Below are positions 50,700-59,411 of a DNA stretch of 64,000 nt, piece by piece. The stretch is from Verrucomicrobiaceae bacterium. Its GTDB lineage: Bacteria; Verrucomicrobiota; Verrucomicrobiia; Verrucomicrobiales; Verrucomicrobiaceae. The position numbers were made by a program, and so were the translations under genes. The stretch spans positions 62,001-126,000 of the forward strand of contig CANIBP010000009.1 of assembly GCA_947466075.1 (NCBI GenBank), in the 5' to 3' direction. The stretch's first letter is position 1; each line of letters begins with the position of its first letter. A model generated the notes under the pieces. That model worked only from the letters and a program-made list of their open reading frames with translations. It was not told the DNA's origin and searched no databases.

Positions 50700-51779
50700 A
50701 TGGTCACGATCACAATCCAGGAACTCACCAAACGCTTCGGCGGCAGCGTCGTCCTCAGCAGCGTGAACCTGCAAATTGAAGCGGGAGAGCTGTTCTTCCT
50801 GCTCGGGCCGAGCGGCTGCGGCAAAACCACGCTGCTGCGTCACATCGCCGGGTTCTACACGCCGGATGAAGGGAAAATATGGTTCGATGACGAAGACGTG
50901 ACTCGCCTGCCTGCTCACAAGCGCGGCACGGGCATGATGTTTCAAAGCTACGCACTCTGGCCGCACCTCAACGTCGCGCAAAACGTGGCCTTTGGCCTCG
51001 AAGAACGCAAACGTCCCCGTAAGGAGATCGAGCACCGTGTCGCCGAGGCACTCGATCAGGTGAAACTGGATGGCCTTGGCTCGCGCAAGATCCAACAACT
51101 CTCTGGCGGCCAGCAGCAGCGTGTCGCGCTGGCTCGTGCGCTGGTCATTCGGCCCAAATGCTTGCTGCTCGATGAGCCGCTTTCAAATCTCGATGCCAAG
51201 CTGCGCCTCGAAATGCGCACCGAGATTCGCCACATCTGCAAACAGCATGGTCTCACCGCCATCTACGTCACGCATGATCGTGATGAAGCGCTCAGCATGG
51301 CAGACCGCATGGCGATCATGGAAGTAGGCAAGCTCGTGCAAGTCGGCACGCCTACCGAGGTCTATCGCAATCCCGCCACGCGCATGGTCGCCGAGTTCAT
51401 CGGTGAAACCAACTTTGTCGAAGGACGCACGCTGCGTGAAAGCAGTTGGGCAGGCTTCTTCGATGTCGAAACGCCCTTTGGCATGCTGCGTGGCCGTACC
51501 AACGACTCATCATGGCAGCCTGCGCCCGGCCAACCGGTGGTCTTGAGCATTCGCCCAGAGGCGATGACCTTCGCCAACCTCACTGACTCACCGAATCGCT
51601 TCCCCGGTCACATCGTGGACACCACCTATCTAGGCCCCACGGTGCAATACCTCCTCCAGGTTCAAAACGGCCCGCTAATGAAAGTCTGCGAAATCAATCC
51701 GCAGGAAATTCGTCCGCCCTCACAAGAGGAAACTCGCGCTATGGCGGGTATGAACGACGTGGTGATCCTGCGCAAATGA
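50700..51779 (+). CDS. Iron-type ABC transporter ATP-binding protein
   Basis: The protein has 359 residues. It has Walker A G-P-S-G-C-G-K-T-T (about 36-44), the Q-loop in F-Q-S-Y-A-L-W-P-H, signature L-S-G-G-Q-Q-Q-R, Walker B L-L-L-D-E-P-L-S-N-L-D and H-loop T-H-D. A C-terminal TOBE-type regulatory domain (about 280-359) is present. The sequence falls with FbpC/PotA-like importers of ferric iron or 2-aminoethylphosphonate-type substrates. It is followed by a binding protein (ATGA overlap) and a fused permease in the same operon, so the three form one importer. No iron-regulator site was recognised upstream. Confidence 0.93.
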   Translation: MVTITIQELTKRFGGSVVLSSVNLQIEAGELFFLLGPSGCGKTTLLRHIAGFYTPDEGKIWFDDEDVTRLPAHKRGTGMMFQSYALWPHLNVAQNVAFGLEERKRPRKEIEHRVAEALDQVKLDGLGSRKIQQLSGGQQQRVALARALVIRPKCLLLDEPLSNLDAKLRLEMRTEIRHICKQHGLTAIYVTHDRDEALSMADRMAIMEVGKLVQVGTPTEVYRNPATRMVAEFIGETNFVEGRTLRESSWAGFFDVETPFGMLRGRTNDSSWQPAPGQPVVLSIRPEAMTFANLTDSPNRFPGHIVDTTYLGPTVQYLLQVQNGPLMKVCEINPQEIRPPSQEETRAMAGMNDVVILRK

Positions 51780-53473
51780 ACGAGCGCCTCACAGCCCTGC
51801 TGGAGCATCCACGCACGCGTGCGGTGTTGGCGTGGTTGCACCAGTGGCGCAAAGAACTCGCCGTGGTTGTGGCGATGCTGCTCACCATGGTCGGGCCGTT
51901 TCTACTCAAACCGGCGCAGAGCACCGCACCGGCCCATTTTGATCGCCGACTGGTCATCATCTCGCCGCACCATGACCGCATTCGCGAAGAATTCGGCCAG
52001 GCCTTTGCGCAGCATTGGAAAACATCAACGGGTCAGACGCTCTTCATCGACTGGCGTGTGCCCGGCGGCACCTCAGAGATCGCCATGCTCATCAAATCAG
52101 AAGCCACCGCCGCATTTCAGCAGCACTGGCAGCGTGATTGGAAAAAAACGTGGTCTCCCGCCGTCGCTCAGGCTTGCCTGAATGCGAAGGCTGCGCCTGA
52201 CGACGAAGCACGCAAAGCCTACCTCGCCTCCAACGTCAGCACCGGCATGGACGTGTTCTTCGGCGGTGGTGCGTATGATTTCGAGCAGCAGGCCAAAGCG
52301 GGCACATTGGTGACCGGTGATGGTGAAAAAACAGGCATCAGCGGCTTGATGAAAAAGCATCCCGATTGGTTCAGTGACGCAGGCATTCCCGAAAAACTTA
52401 GTGGTGAGCCGTTTCGTGATCCGCAGGGCCGCTGGTGCGGCGCGTGCCTTTCCAGCAGCGGTATCGTATTCAATCGCGATGTGCTGCGCCGCATCGGCAT
52501 CGCCGAAGATCCTGACGCGTGGGAAGACCTCGCCGATCCACGCTACTACGGCCAGATCGCGCTCAGCGATCCTGGCAAGAGTGGCTCTGTCACGAAGGCT
52601 CTCGAAATGCTCATCCAGCAGCAAATGCAGATCGCCATTGATCGACTCAAGGCCGTGCCCAACTCCAAACTCACGCCCGAACAACTCGAAGCCCAAGGAG
52701 TGGCTGAAGGTTGGAATGAAGGACTGCGTTTGATCCTGCGCATCAGCGCCAATGCACGCTACTTCACCGACTTCTCCACGAAGATCCCGCTCGAAGTCGC
52801 CCGTGGCGATGCCGCTGCGGGCATGTGCATCGATTTTTACGGTCGTTCTGCCGAAGAGGACGTGCGCAAGAGCGACGGCACCTCACGTGTCGGTTTCATT
52901 GCTCCACTAGGCGGCACTTCGATCAGCGTCGATCCCATCGGCATTCTGCGCGGTGCGCCCGATCCTGAAATCGCGACGGCATTCATCGAATTTGTGCTCG
53001 GTGATGCCGGACAGAAGCTGTGGAGCTTTCGTGCCGGTGAAGCAGATGGTCCGCGACTGCATGCACTGCGCCGACTTCCCGTGCGCCATGATCTTTACAC
53101 CTTAGAAAACATCACGCACATGAGTGATGGCAAAGAAGAGCCCTTCACCAAGGCGCAGGCCTTCACCTATCATGCCGAACGCACTGGTCCCGCATTCTCT
53201 GCTATCCGCTTCCTCGTTCGCGTTCTATGCGTCGATTCGCATGACGAACTGCATGCCGCGTGGAAGGAAATCATCGACAACAGCATGCCCGAACGCGCCA
53301 TCACCGTGCTCGAAGACCTCACCCGCGTGAAGTATGAGGCCGCCACGGGCAACATCTCCAAAATTCTCTCTGCCCGCGACAAAGTTCAGGAGACCCGACT
53401 CGCCCGCGAACTCGGTGATGCCTTCCGCACTCAGTTCATCCGCGCTCGCACCATGGCGAGGCATGGCCATTAG
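51776..53473 (+). CDS. Membrane-anchored extracellular solute-binding protein of the iron-type ABC importer
   Basis: The protein has 565 residues, much longer than ordinary FbpA (about 340). The N-terminus has a single hydrophobic span at about 28-47 behind R-x-x-x-A-W-L-H-Q-W-R-K-E, with no lipobox or clear cleavage site, so it is probably anchored. The binding domain includes L-V-I-I-S-P-H-H, G-M-D-V-F-F-G-G-G-A-Y-D-F, S-S-S-G-I-V-F-N-R-D-V-L and G-M-C-I-D-F-Y-G-R. The final ~150 residues are helical and of unknown use. It overlaps the ATPase gene by four bases and precedes the permease by 12. Iron is the likely ligand by family, but other anions are possible. Confidence 0.85.
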   Translation: MNERLTALLEHPRTRAVLAWLHQWRKELAVVVAMLLTMVGPFLLKPAQSTAPAHFDRRLVIISPHHDRIREEFGQAFAQHWKTSTGQTLFIDWRVPGGTSEIAMLIKSEATAAFQQHWQRDWKKTWSPAVAQACLNAKAAPDDEARKAYLASNVSTGMDVFFGGGAYDFEQQAKAGTLVTGDGEKTGISGLMKKHPDWFSDAGIPEKLSGEPFRDPQGRWCGACLSSSGIVFNRDVLRRIGIAEDPDAWEDLADPRYYGQIALSDPGKSGSVTKALEMLIQQQMQIAIDRLKAVPNSKLTPEQLEAQGVAEGWNEGLRLILRISANARYFTDFSTKIPLEVARGDAAAGMCIDFYGRSAEEDVRKSDGTSRVGFIAPLGGTSISVDPIGILRGAPDPEIATAFIEFVLGDAGQKLWSFRAGEADGPRLHALRRLPVRHDLYTLENITHMSDGKEEPFTKAQAFTYHAERTGPAFSAIRFLVRVLCVDSHDELHAAWKEIIDNSMPERAITVLEDLTRVKYEAATGNISKILSARDKVQETRLARELGDAFRTQFIRARTMARHGH

Positions 53474-53485
53474 AGCATATTCATC

Positions 53486-55180
53486 ATGTCCAAATCACTC
53501 TCCATCCTGATCTTCCTGGTGATGACCGCGTTCTTCGCGTGCTTCTTCGCCTATCCGATCTGGGCGGCGCTGGAGGCGGCGTTTCGGGGACCGGATCACA
53601 AGTTCACGCTGGAATACATCTCGGAGGTGTTCTTGAACGAGTTGTATCGTGAAGGCTTGTGGAACTCGTTCATCATCGCGGTGTGGACGACGCTCGGATC
53701 ACTCGCCATCGCACTGCCGCTGGCGGTTTGCTATGTGCGGTTCGCATTTCCAGGCCGTGCATTGCTCAATTCGCTCGTGCTCATGCCGATGATCCTGCCA
53801 CCGTTTGTGGGTGCCATTGGCATTAAAGCAATGCTGGGGCAGGCGGGTGCGTTGAACAGCCTGCTCATCAATCTGGGCCTCATGGACGCGATGCATCCGA
53901 CCGACTGGCTCGGCCAGCAACGCATGCTGGGCATCATCATCATGGAGGTGCTGCATCTTTACCCGATCATCTATCTCAATGCTGCCGCAGCACTCTCCAA
54001 CCTTGATCCCGCGCTCGAAGAAGCAGCCGCAAACCTCGGCTGCAATGCGTGGAGCCGCTTCTGGCGTGTCACGCTACCGCTCATCATGCCCGGCGTGTTC
54101 GCAGGTGGCACGATTGTGTTTGTGTGGTCGTTCACGGAGATGGGCGTGCCACTGCTGTTTGATTATGACCGTGTCACCGCCGTGCAGGTGTTCCGCAGCA
54201 TCAACGATCTCAGCGGGAACCCCTTCCCTTATGCCTTGGTGACCGTGATGCTGGTCTTCAGCACGCTGTTTTATCTCACCAGCAAACTGTTCTTCGGCAA
54301 CTCCAGCGCCAGCGGCGGCGGACGTGCCACGACCGGCCGTGAAACAATCAAGCTGCCAGTGTGGCTCGGCTGGGCCTGCACCGCGTTCTTTGCCGGAGTC
54401 ACCTTCCTCGCGGTGCTGCCGCATCTCGGGGTCGTATTGCTTTCCTTCTCCAAAGACTGGTATGGCACGGTCATTCCGCATTCACTCACACTGACCCATT
54501 ACCACGACGCGCTCGGCCATGAACTCACGCTGTCCTCCATCGCCAACAGTTTGAAGTACTCCGCGTTGGCGATGCTCGTGGCGCTCATCCTCGGCATCGG
54601 CGTGGCCTATGTTTCCGTGCGCACGCGCATCTGGGGTCGCCAGATTCTCGATGCGATGGCCATGCTGCCGCTCGCCGTGCCCGGCATCGTCATGGCCTTC
54701 GGTTACCTCGCCATGACGCGTGAAGGTCAGCCCTTCCACTGGCTCATGCTCGGCGAAGATCCGCTGCTGCTGCTCGTCATCGCTTATGCGGTGCGCCGAC
54801 TGCCCTACGTCGTGCGTTCCGCCGCCGCCGGCTTCCAGCAAGTCAGCCCCACACTCGAAGAAGCCGCGCAAAATCTCGGTGCACGCCCCGAAAAAGCCCT
54901 CTGGCGTATCACACTGCCGCTCGTGGCTCCCAATCTCGTCGCCGGTGGCCTGCTCGCGTTTTCCTTCGCCATGCTCGAAGTCAGCGACTCCATGATCCTC
55001 GCTCAGCAGGCCGCGCACTTCCCGATCACCAAAGCCATCTACTCCCTCGTGCTCTCTCTTGGCAGCGGTCCCAATCTCGCTTCGGCCCTCGGTGTGTGGG
55101 CGATGATCTTCCTCGCGGTGACGATTCTTGGAGCGGGTGTGATTCTTGGGAAGAAGCTCGGCGCGTTATTCAGAGTCTAA
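53486..55180 (+). CDS. Fused two-domain permease of the iron-type ABC importer
   Basis: The protein has 564 residues with about 12 membrane spans in two homologous halves, as in FbpB. Each half carries an EAA loop that docks with the ATPase: E-E-A-A-A-N-L-G-C-N-A-W-S-R-F-W-R-V-T-L-P at about 176, and E-E-A-A-Q-N-L-G-A-R-P-E-K-A-L-W-R-I-T-L-P at about 458. One polypeptide thus supplies both transmembrane halves. It is the third gene of the importer operon. A short charged linker (GGGRATTGRE) joins the halves near residue 275. Inner membrane. Confidence 0.93.
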   Translation: MSKSLSILIFLVMTAFFACFFAYPIWAALEAAFRGPDHKFTLEYISEVFLNELYREGLWNSFIIAVWTTLGSLAIALPLAVCYVRFAFPGRALLNSLVLMPMILPPFVGAIGIKAMLGQAGALNSLLINLGLMDAMHPTDWLGQQRMLGIIIMEVLHLYPIIYLNAAAALSNLDPALEEAAANLGCNAWSRFWRVTLPLIMPGVFAGGTIVFVWSFTEMGVPLLFDYDRVTAVQVFRSINDLSGNPFPYALVTVMLVFSTLFYLTSKLFFGNSSASGGGRATTGRETIKLPVWLGWACTAFFAGVTFLAVLPHLGVVLLSFSKDWYGTVIPHSLTLTHYHDALGHELTLSSIANSLKYSALAMLVALILGIGVAYVSVRTRIWGRQILDAMAMLPLAVPGIVMAFGYLAMTREGQPFHWLMLGEDPLLLLVIAYAVRRLPYVVRSAAAGFQQVSPTLEEAAQNLGARPEKALWRITLPLVAPNLVAGGLLAFSFAMLEVSDSMILAQQAAHFPITKAIYSLVLSLGSGPNLASALGVWAMIFLAVTILGAGVILGKKLGALFRV

Positions 55181-55235
55181 CTCGAAGCCCTCAAAACCAC
55201 CAAATTAACAGCCCATTTTATGCAAGGTAGTTAGA

Positions 55236-55802
55236 TTAAGGATTGGCAATGAGATCATCCACAGTAAACAGTTTTTTATCCGGCCCGGCAGAGTGGATGT
55301 CAATCACACCACCCCCGACCGGATGGACAAAATAAGATGTGCCCCAGCGGTCAAGAAGACGCCCATCGCTTGAGATGGCGGGATGTTGCGGCGGGATAAC
55401 GACGAAATGCATAGGATTGTGGCCTGTAAGGGCACGTGCCAGATCAATGCTATCACCGATGGGTAATGCATTGGGGTGCCGCATGTTATGCAGATACTGC
55501 AGAACCAGTTCATGCAGCGTGTCCACATCCTGCTGAGGGCTAGAGTCAGCGGCGTTGAGTTTGGCGGCTATAGGGGAACCAACGATAACTGAATCATCAT
55601 TGTCATCTACGGCACGTGCCACGGAAGTTGGAACTGCCGCAGTAGTTTGGGCATTCGCGGCCACTGACTGCTTAGCAATGCCGTCATGAACAATGCTTTT
55701 TTTTACCGTTTGGATTGGCTCAGAGCTATCCTTCTGATTCGTGAGAACTAGTACCGTGCCGATGATGAGCACGACCATCAAAGCATAGAGCAACAGCTTC
55801 AT
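55236..55802 (-). CDS. Membrane-anchored pseudopilin-like protein
   Basis: The protein has 188 residues: an N-terminal membrane span (LLLYALMVVLIIGTVLVL), a Ser/Ala/Val-rich linker (about 30-80), and a compact C-terminal domain. That domain has D-R-W-G-T-S-Y-F-V-H-P and I-H-S-A-G-P-D-K-K-L-F-T-V-D-D-L. The ending strongly resembles the D-P-W-G-x-x-Y...S-A-G-P-D-G-x-x-G-T-x-D-D-I end of GspG-type pseudopilins. The prepilin peptidase motif G-F-T-x-x-E is absent, so it is not a processed pilin. Its ATG overlaps the stop of the DUF1501 gene (TAATG), making it the third gene of that operon. Confidence 0.7.
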   Translation of the reverse strand: MKLLLYALMVVLIIGTVLVLTNQKDSSEPIQTVKKSIVHDGIAKQSVAANAQTTAAVPTSVARAVDDNDDSVIVGSPIAAKLNAADSSPQQDVDTLHELVLQYLHNMRHPNALPIGDSIDLARALTGHNPMHFVVIPPQHPAISSDGRLLDRWGTSYFVHPVGGGVIDIHSAGPDKKLFTVDDLIANP

Positions 55803-57196
55803 TACAGGAAACCGACTGGCGGCGCGGCGCTGCTAGTATTGTAAAAGGAGCCAATGTTTGGTAGGACTAGCGAGAGGCTGGATTTCGGCACGCCGAACCA
55901 GAGCGCAAGTTCCGCGAAGTAGCTATCAACAGCAATTTGCGGAATCAAACGGCCACGTCCGACATCAAGCGCACTGTTCAGCGTTAGGCTGGGATAATTG
56001 CCGTAAACTCGCTGCCCTTTTACTGCACCACCAAGCACAATATGGTTGCCGCCCCAAGCGTGATCGGCACCGTCACCATCCGTGCTAAGCGTGCGTGCAA
56101 AGTCGGAGCTGGTGAAGAGTGTCACGTTGTTTTGCAGGCTGGCTGCAGTGAGACAGTCGTAGAATGCCTTCACTGCGGCATCGACCTCTGGAAGCATCGC
56201 CGCCTGGCTACTGAGGAGATTATTGTGATGATCCCAGCCGCCGTATTCGACGAAGAAAGTTTGGCGGTTTTGGCCAAGGGCACCACGACTAAGGATGATC
56301 TTAGCGATCATTTTAAACTGGTTCCCCAGATTGGTGTTGGGGAACGTGACGCTAGAAGGCAGGGTGACGTTGGATGTGGCGGAAGTGAAAAGACCGGAAG
56401 CGCCCAGTGCATCAATTTTTTGCGACTGGAATGCCTCGGTCAGCAGATGCTGGTATTCAAAGGCAAGCTGTGAGTCAACCGCTGCGGTGCGAATGGGAAC
56501 TGTGCTGCGCCTGTTGGTGTTTGCCTTGTCGTAGCCATTGAGCGAAGCCCCGCTGTTGCCCACAGTATATTCAAAAACAGACTCCCCGGCCTGCCAGATG
56601 TTAGTACCAGTGAGTGACATGTTCATGGAGACGCTATTGAGAGTGTTTAAGCTCTTGAGCATGTCTGCCACGCGCCCACCCCAGCCTTTGGCAGTGTGGA
56701 TATTCGGCATTGAAGTCTGCCATTGCTCCTGCTGATCGGAGTGAGAGAATAGGCCCAGTGGAAGTGATCTGCCGCTGTTGTAATCCGTTTTCGTGACCGG
56801 TTGGATGAGAGTGCCGACATTCGCGACATAAGCGGCGTGACCGGCTTCAAAGAGCGATTGAATGCCAGTTAGTGCAGGATTCAGGCCCAACTGAAGGCCA
56901 CTCAATCCCTGCGGATTGATCGGCAGTAGCGCACTGTTCGGCAAAGCAATGGCACCGCGCACCCGAGCGTACTCCGCATACTCAGCCGAGCCGCGCGGCA
57001 CAAGAACATTGAAGGTATCGATGCCGCCAGAGAGGAAGAGACAGACGAGCCCCTTGTAGTCCGAGCCGGTGTTTGAAGCGGCAGCGATGGTGCTAGTGAC
57101 CTTCAGATTTAACAAGGTGTTCAGCAAGGGTAGCGAACTTATCCCTGCGCAGTTGGCTTGCCCCAAAAAGCGACGGCGTGATAGGTTTGGTTTCAT
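55802..57196 (-). CDS. DUF1501 family protein with Tat-like signal
   Basis: The protein has 464 residues from ATG 57196. The N-terminus has a twin-arginine-type signal (L-S-R-R-R-F-L-G-Q-A-N-C-A-G-I-S). The body has the DUF1501 (sulfatase/alkaline-phosphatase-like) features: V-C-L-F-L-S-G-G-I-D-T-F-N, L-G-L-F-S-H-S-D-Q-Q-E-Q-W-Q-T, E-Y-G-G-W-D-H-H-N-N, T-L-F-T-S-S-D-F-A-R-T-L-S-T-D-G-D-G-A-D-H-A-W-G-G-N-H. Metal-binding D/H residues are kept. It is exported to the periplasm. It pairs with the DUF1800 gene 19 bases upstream, as is usual in this phylum. An open extension upstream was rejected because it lies in the DUF1800 coding region. Confidence 0.93.
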   Translation of the reverse strand: MKPNLSRRRFLGQANCAGISSLPLLNTLLNLKVTSTIAAASNTGSDYKGLVCLFLSGGIDTFNVLVPRGSAEYAEYARVRGAIALPNSALLPINPQGLSGLQLGLNPALTGIQSLFEAGHAAYVANVGTLIQPVTKTDYNSGRSLPLGLFSHSDQQEQWQTSMPNIHTAKGWGGRVADMLKSLNTLNSVSMNMSLTGTNIWQAGESVFEYTVGNSGASLNGYDKANTNRRSTVPIRTAAVDSQLAFEYQHLLTEAFQSQKIDALGASGLFTSATSNVTLPSSVTFPNTNLGNQFKMIAKIILSRGALGQNRQTFFVEYGGWDHHNNLLSSQAAMLPEVDAAVKAFYDCLTAASLQNNVTLFTSSDFARTLSTDGDGADHAWGGNHIVLGGAVKGQRVYGNYPSLTLNSALDVGRGRLIPQIAVDSYFAELALWFGVPKSSLSLVLPNIGSFYNTSSAAPPVGFL

Positions 57197-57215
57197 AGCG
57201 TAGAATCGTTGAAGG

Positions 57216-59303
57216 TTATCGAAGGATGGCGTATTCCGGCGCTGCGGTGATGAGATAGATGGCCATGCGGACACGCTCGAGTTGCCAGTTCGTGAAGTTC
57301 GCGGCAGTGATTTTTTCCAAGGCTTCGCGGATGACCTGATTCTGTTCATTGGGCAATGTGCCACCAGTAAGCAGCAGATCGAGCCATCGCAGCAAGGCTG
57401 GAGCATCAGCGGCCAGCGCGGTCTCGCCGGTGAAGTCGCCGTTGATCAGTTCATCGGGATTTGAGCTACCGTAGCGGTTGAAGTAACCGCGCTGCATGAT
57501 GTTGTAGTAGTAGTTCGGAATACTGAGAGACGTGACTGAATTGAGGATCTGGAACTCCGGCGCAACGAGACCAGCATTTGCGATTGGTCCGTCAGGCGCG
57601 TAACCGGGCTTGAAAAAGTTGAACACGCTTGGTGCGCCTTGTGGCTGTTGAAAGTGGATTTCGCCTAGGTTTTGTAGGGCATAAACGCCGTTGTTTGATT
57701 TCGCATTGAAGGCGCGCACAAAGTTCACCGTGCGTAAGTACGGTTCCTTCATTTTACCGAAGGTCGCGCCATAAAGGTTCTGCGGATTGCGCGCCTCATC
57801 ATCCAGCAAGATGGCGCGAACGATAGACTTCAAGTCACCACGCTGACCTTTGCCGTTGTTAATGAATATCGACGCGACGCGTCTAACGTAAGCGGGCGAT
57901 GGGTTTGAAGTGACGAGCTTTTGGATGAGCTGCTTGCTGATGAACGGAGCCGTATTCGGATGATTGAATAGCGCATCAATCGAGGCATTCACGTCGGCTA
58001 GACCCGCATTGCCAGTGTCTGGTTTACTCGCCGTGCGCGCAGGAAGTTTGACGCCACCTATGATCGTCTTCGCACCAAGGTCGTGGTACTTGTCCCACAT
58101 TCGCATCGGCGCGATGTAGTTACGCTTGGCATAGAGGAAACTACCCGCGTCGGGCCCACCCCAACTGAAGCCTGTCATGACACGCGCCATGTTCATGATC
58201 GTGACATTATCGTAGCTCGGGATGGGCTGATTTTGCGAATCTAGCTGACGTGTGCCGTCCAGGTTCAGCATCCAGATGCCAATACTGAAGAGCTGCATGA
58301 TTTCGCGCGCGTAGTTTTCATCGGCAAAAGTGCCGGTCTCCGGATTGCCTTTTTGATTTTGCAGGGCGTTTAAATAGACACCCATGCAAGGATGCGTCGT
58401 CACATTAAAAAGCAGGTCACGGAAATTTCCGAAAGCACCCTTCAGCAGTGTGTCATAGAAATTAGCCATGCCTGCGGGCTGGTTGCGAAGCTCACCGACC
58501 ACGTCGGAGATCACGAGGATCTCACTGAGCGCAAAACCAACACGCTGGCGCAGTGGATCACCAGCCTGCGCCACGCCGCTGGGCGCGAGGGTCGGCACTT
58601 CCATCACACGATTCCACCACGAGACCGTTTTGGCACTGGAACTAACCTTGCCGTTATTCGTTGACGCTACGTAGTCCACGTAGGGCTGCAATATGCCCAC
58701 CGGACGCGCGAACTGATCGGTAAGCCAGCCGTCAAAGCCAAGCCGCATCACGTCCTGAACATTTTGAAAGTCATGATCTGGTCCAAAAGCACCCTGCAAA
58801 AGAAAACGCGCTGCGGCCTTCGTGCTGGGCAACGGCGAAGCATTGCCGAGGCGCACCGTTGCAGTCTGCTGGGCGAATGCGGTGCTGATGTTGTAGGCCG
58901 GGCTTGACTGGAGATTAACGATGATGGTGGCCGTAGGAATAGTGATCGTTTTTGCCAGTGGCGTGAACTCCAGCCATACTTCGCGATAACCATTTGGAAT
59001 GGTGATCGAGCTGACTGCTGATGCCGTATAATCTCTGCCGAGAATGGCGCTACCACCTAGTTTGAAATTCACGGTGAGCGCACCTTTGCTCTCCAAACGA
59101 CGGAAGGCCACTACACCCCGGTCCGGCCAGTCTAGCCGCATGTCGTCATCCACAAGCCCCAGTGAGACAGTGTCCCGAATGATGGCGGCAGTCGGGGAAG
59201 AATTGGTCAGCGCCAGTAAGGATCCAATGAGGGCTAAATTGGATAGGATAACCAGCACACCAGCGGACACGATCGGTTGATAATTCAGGCGATTCATCGG
59301 CAT
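57216..59303 (-). CDS. DUF1800 family protein with N-terminal Calx-beta-like domain
   Basis: The protein has 695 residues from ATG 59303. A signal anchor (Q-P-I-V-S-A-G-V-L-V-I-L-S-N-L-A-L-I-G-S-L-L-A) precedes a Calx-beta-type strand region (about 45-155; G-G-S-A-I-L-G-R-D-Y-T-A, I-T-I-P-N-G). The DUF1800 domain (about 160-690) follows, with A-A-A-R-F-L-L-Q-G-A-F-G-P, Q-R-V-G-F-A-L-S-E-I-L, E-N-Y-A-R-E-I-M-Q-L-F-S-I-G, and G-A-P-S-V-F-N-F-F-K-P-G-Y. It is periplasmic, with unknown biochemical function. ATG 59297 is an alternative. It heads an operon with DUF1501 and a pseudopilin-like gene behind a visible promoter. Confidence 0.92.
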   Translation of the reverse strand: MPMNRLNYQPIVSAGVLVILSNLALIGSLLALTNSSPTAAIIRDTVSLGLVDDDMRLDWPDRGVVAFRRLESKGALTVNFKLGGSAILGRDYTASAVSSITIPNGYREVWLEFTPLAKTITIPTATIIVNLQSSPAYNISTAFAQQTATVRLGNASPLPSTKAAARFLLQGAFGPDHDFQNVQDVMRLGFDGWLTDQFARPVGILQPYVDYVASTNNGKVSSSAKTVSWWNRVMEVPTLAPSGVAQAGDPLRQRVGFALSEILVISDVVGELRNQPAGMANFYDTLLKGAFGNFRDLLFNVTTHPCMGVYLNALQNQKGNPETGTFADENYAREIMQLFSIGIWMLNLDGTRQLDSQNQPIPSYDNVTIMNMARVMTGFSWGGPDAGSFLYAKRNYIAPMRMWDKYHDLGAKTIIGGVKLPARTASKPDTGNAGLADVNASIDALFNHPNTAPFISKQLIQKLVTSNPSPAYVRRVASIFINNGKGQRGDLKSIVRAILLDDEARNPQNLYGATFGKMKEPYLRTVNFVRAFNAKSNNGVYALQNLGEIHFQQPQGAPSVFNFFKPGYAPDGPIANAGLVAPEFQILNSVTSLSIPNYYYNIMQRGYFNRYGSSNPDELINGDFTGETALAADAPALLRWLDLLLTGGTLPNEQNQVIREALEKITAANFTNWQLERVRMAIYLITAAPEYAILR

Positions 59304-59325
59304 ACTTAATTGGTTGTTAATTCCG

Positions 59326-59354
59326 ATTAGATTAAATTCGGGCCGAAAAGTCAA
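59326..59354 (-). promoter_or_regulatory. Candidate sigma-70 promoter of the DUF1800 operon
   Basis: On the minus strand TTGACT (59349-59354) and TCTAAT (59326-59331) are separated by 17 bases in an AT-rich tract 23 bases upstream of the ATG at 59303. One mismatch from each consensus hexamer. Confidence 0.6.
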
Positions 59355-59411
59355 TTCTAAGAATGACAATTCCAAAAATGCTTTGGCTAGTCGCCAGATC
59401 GTTTTTTCGGG

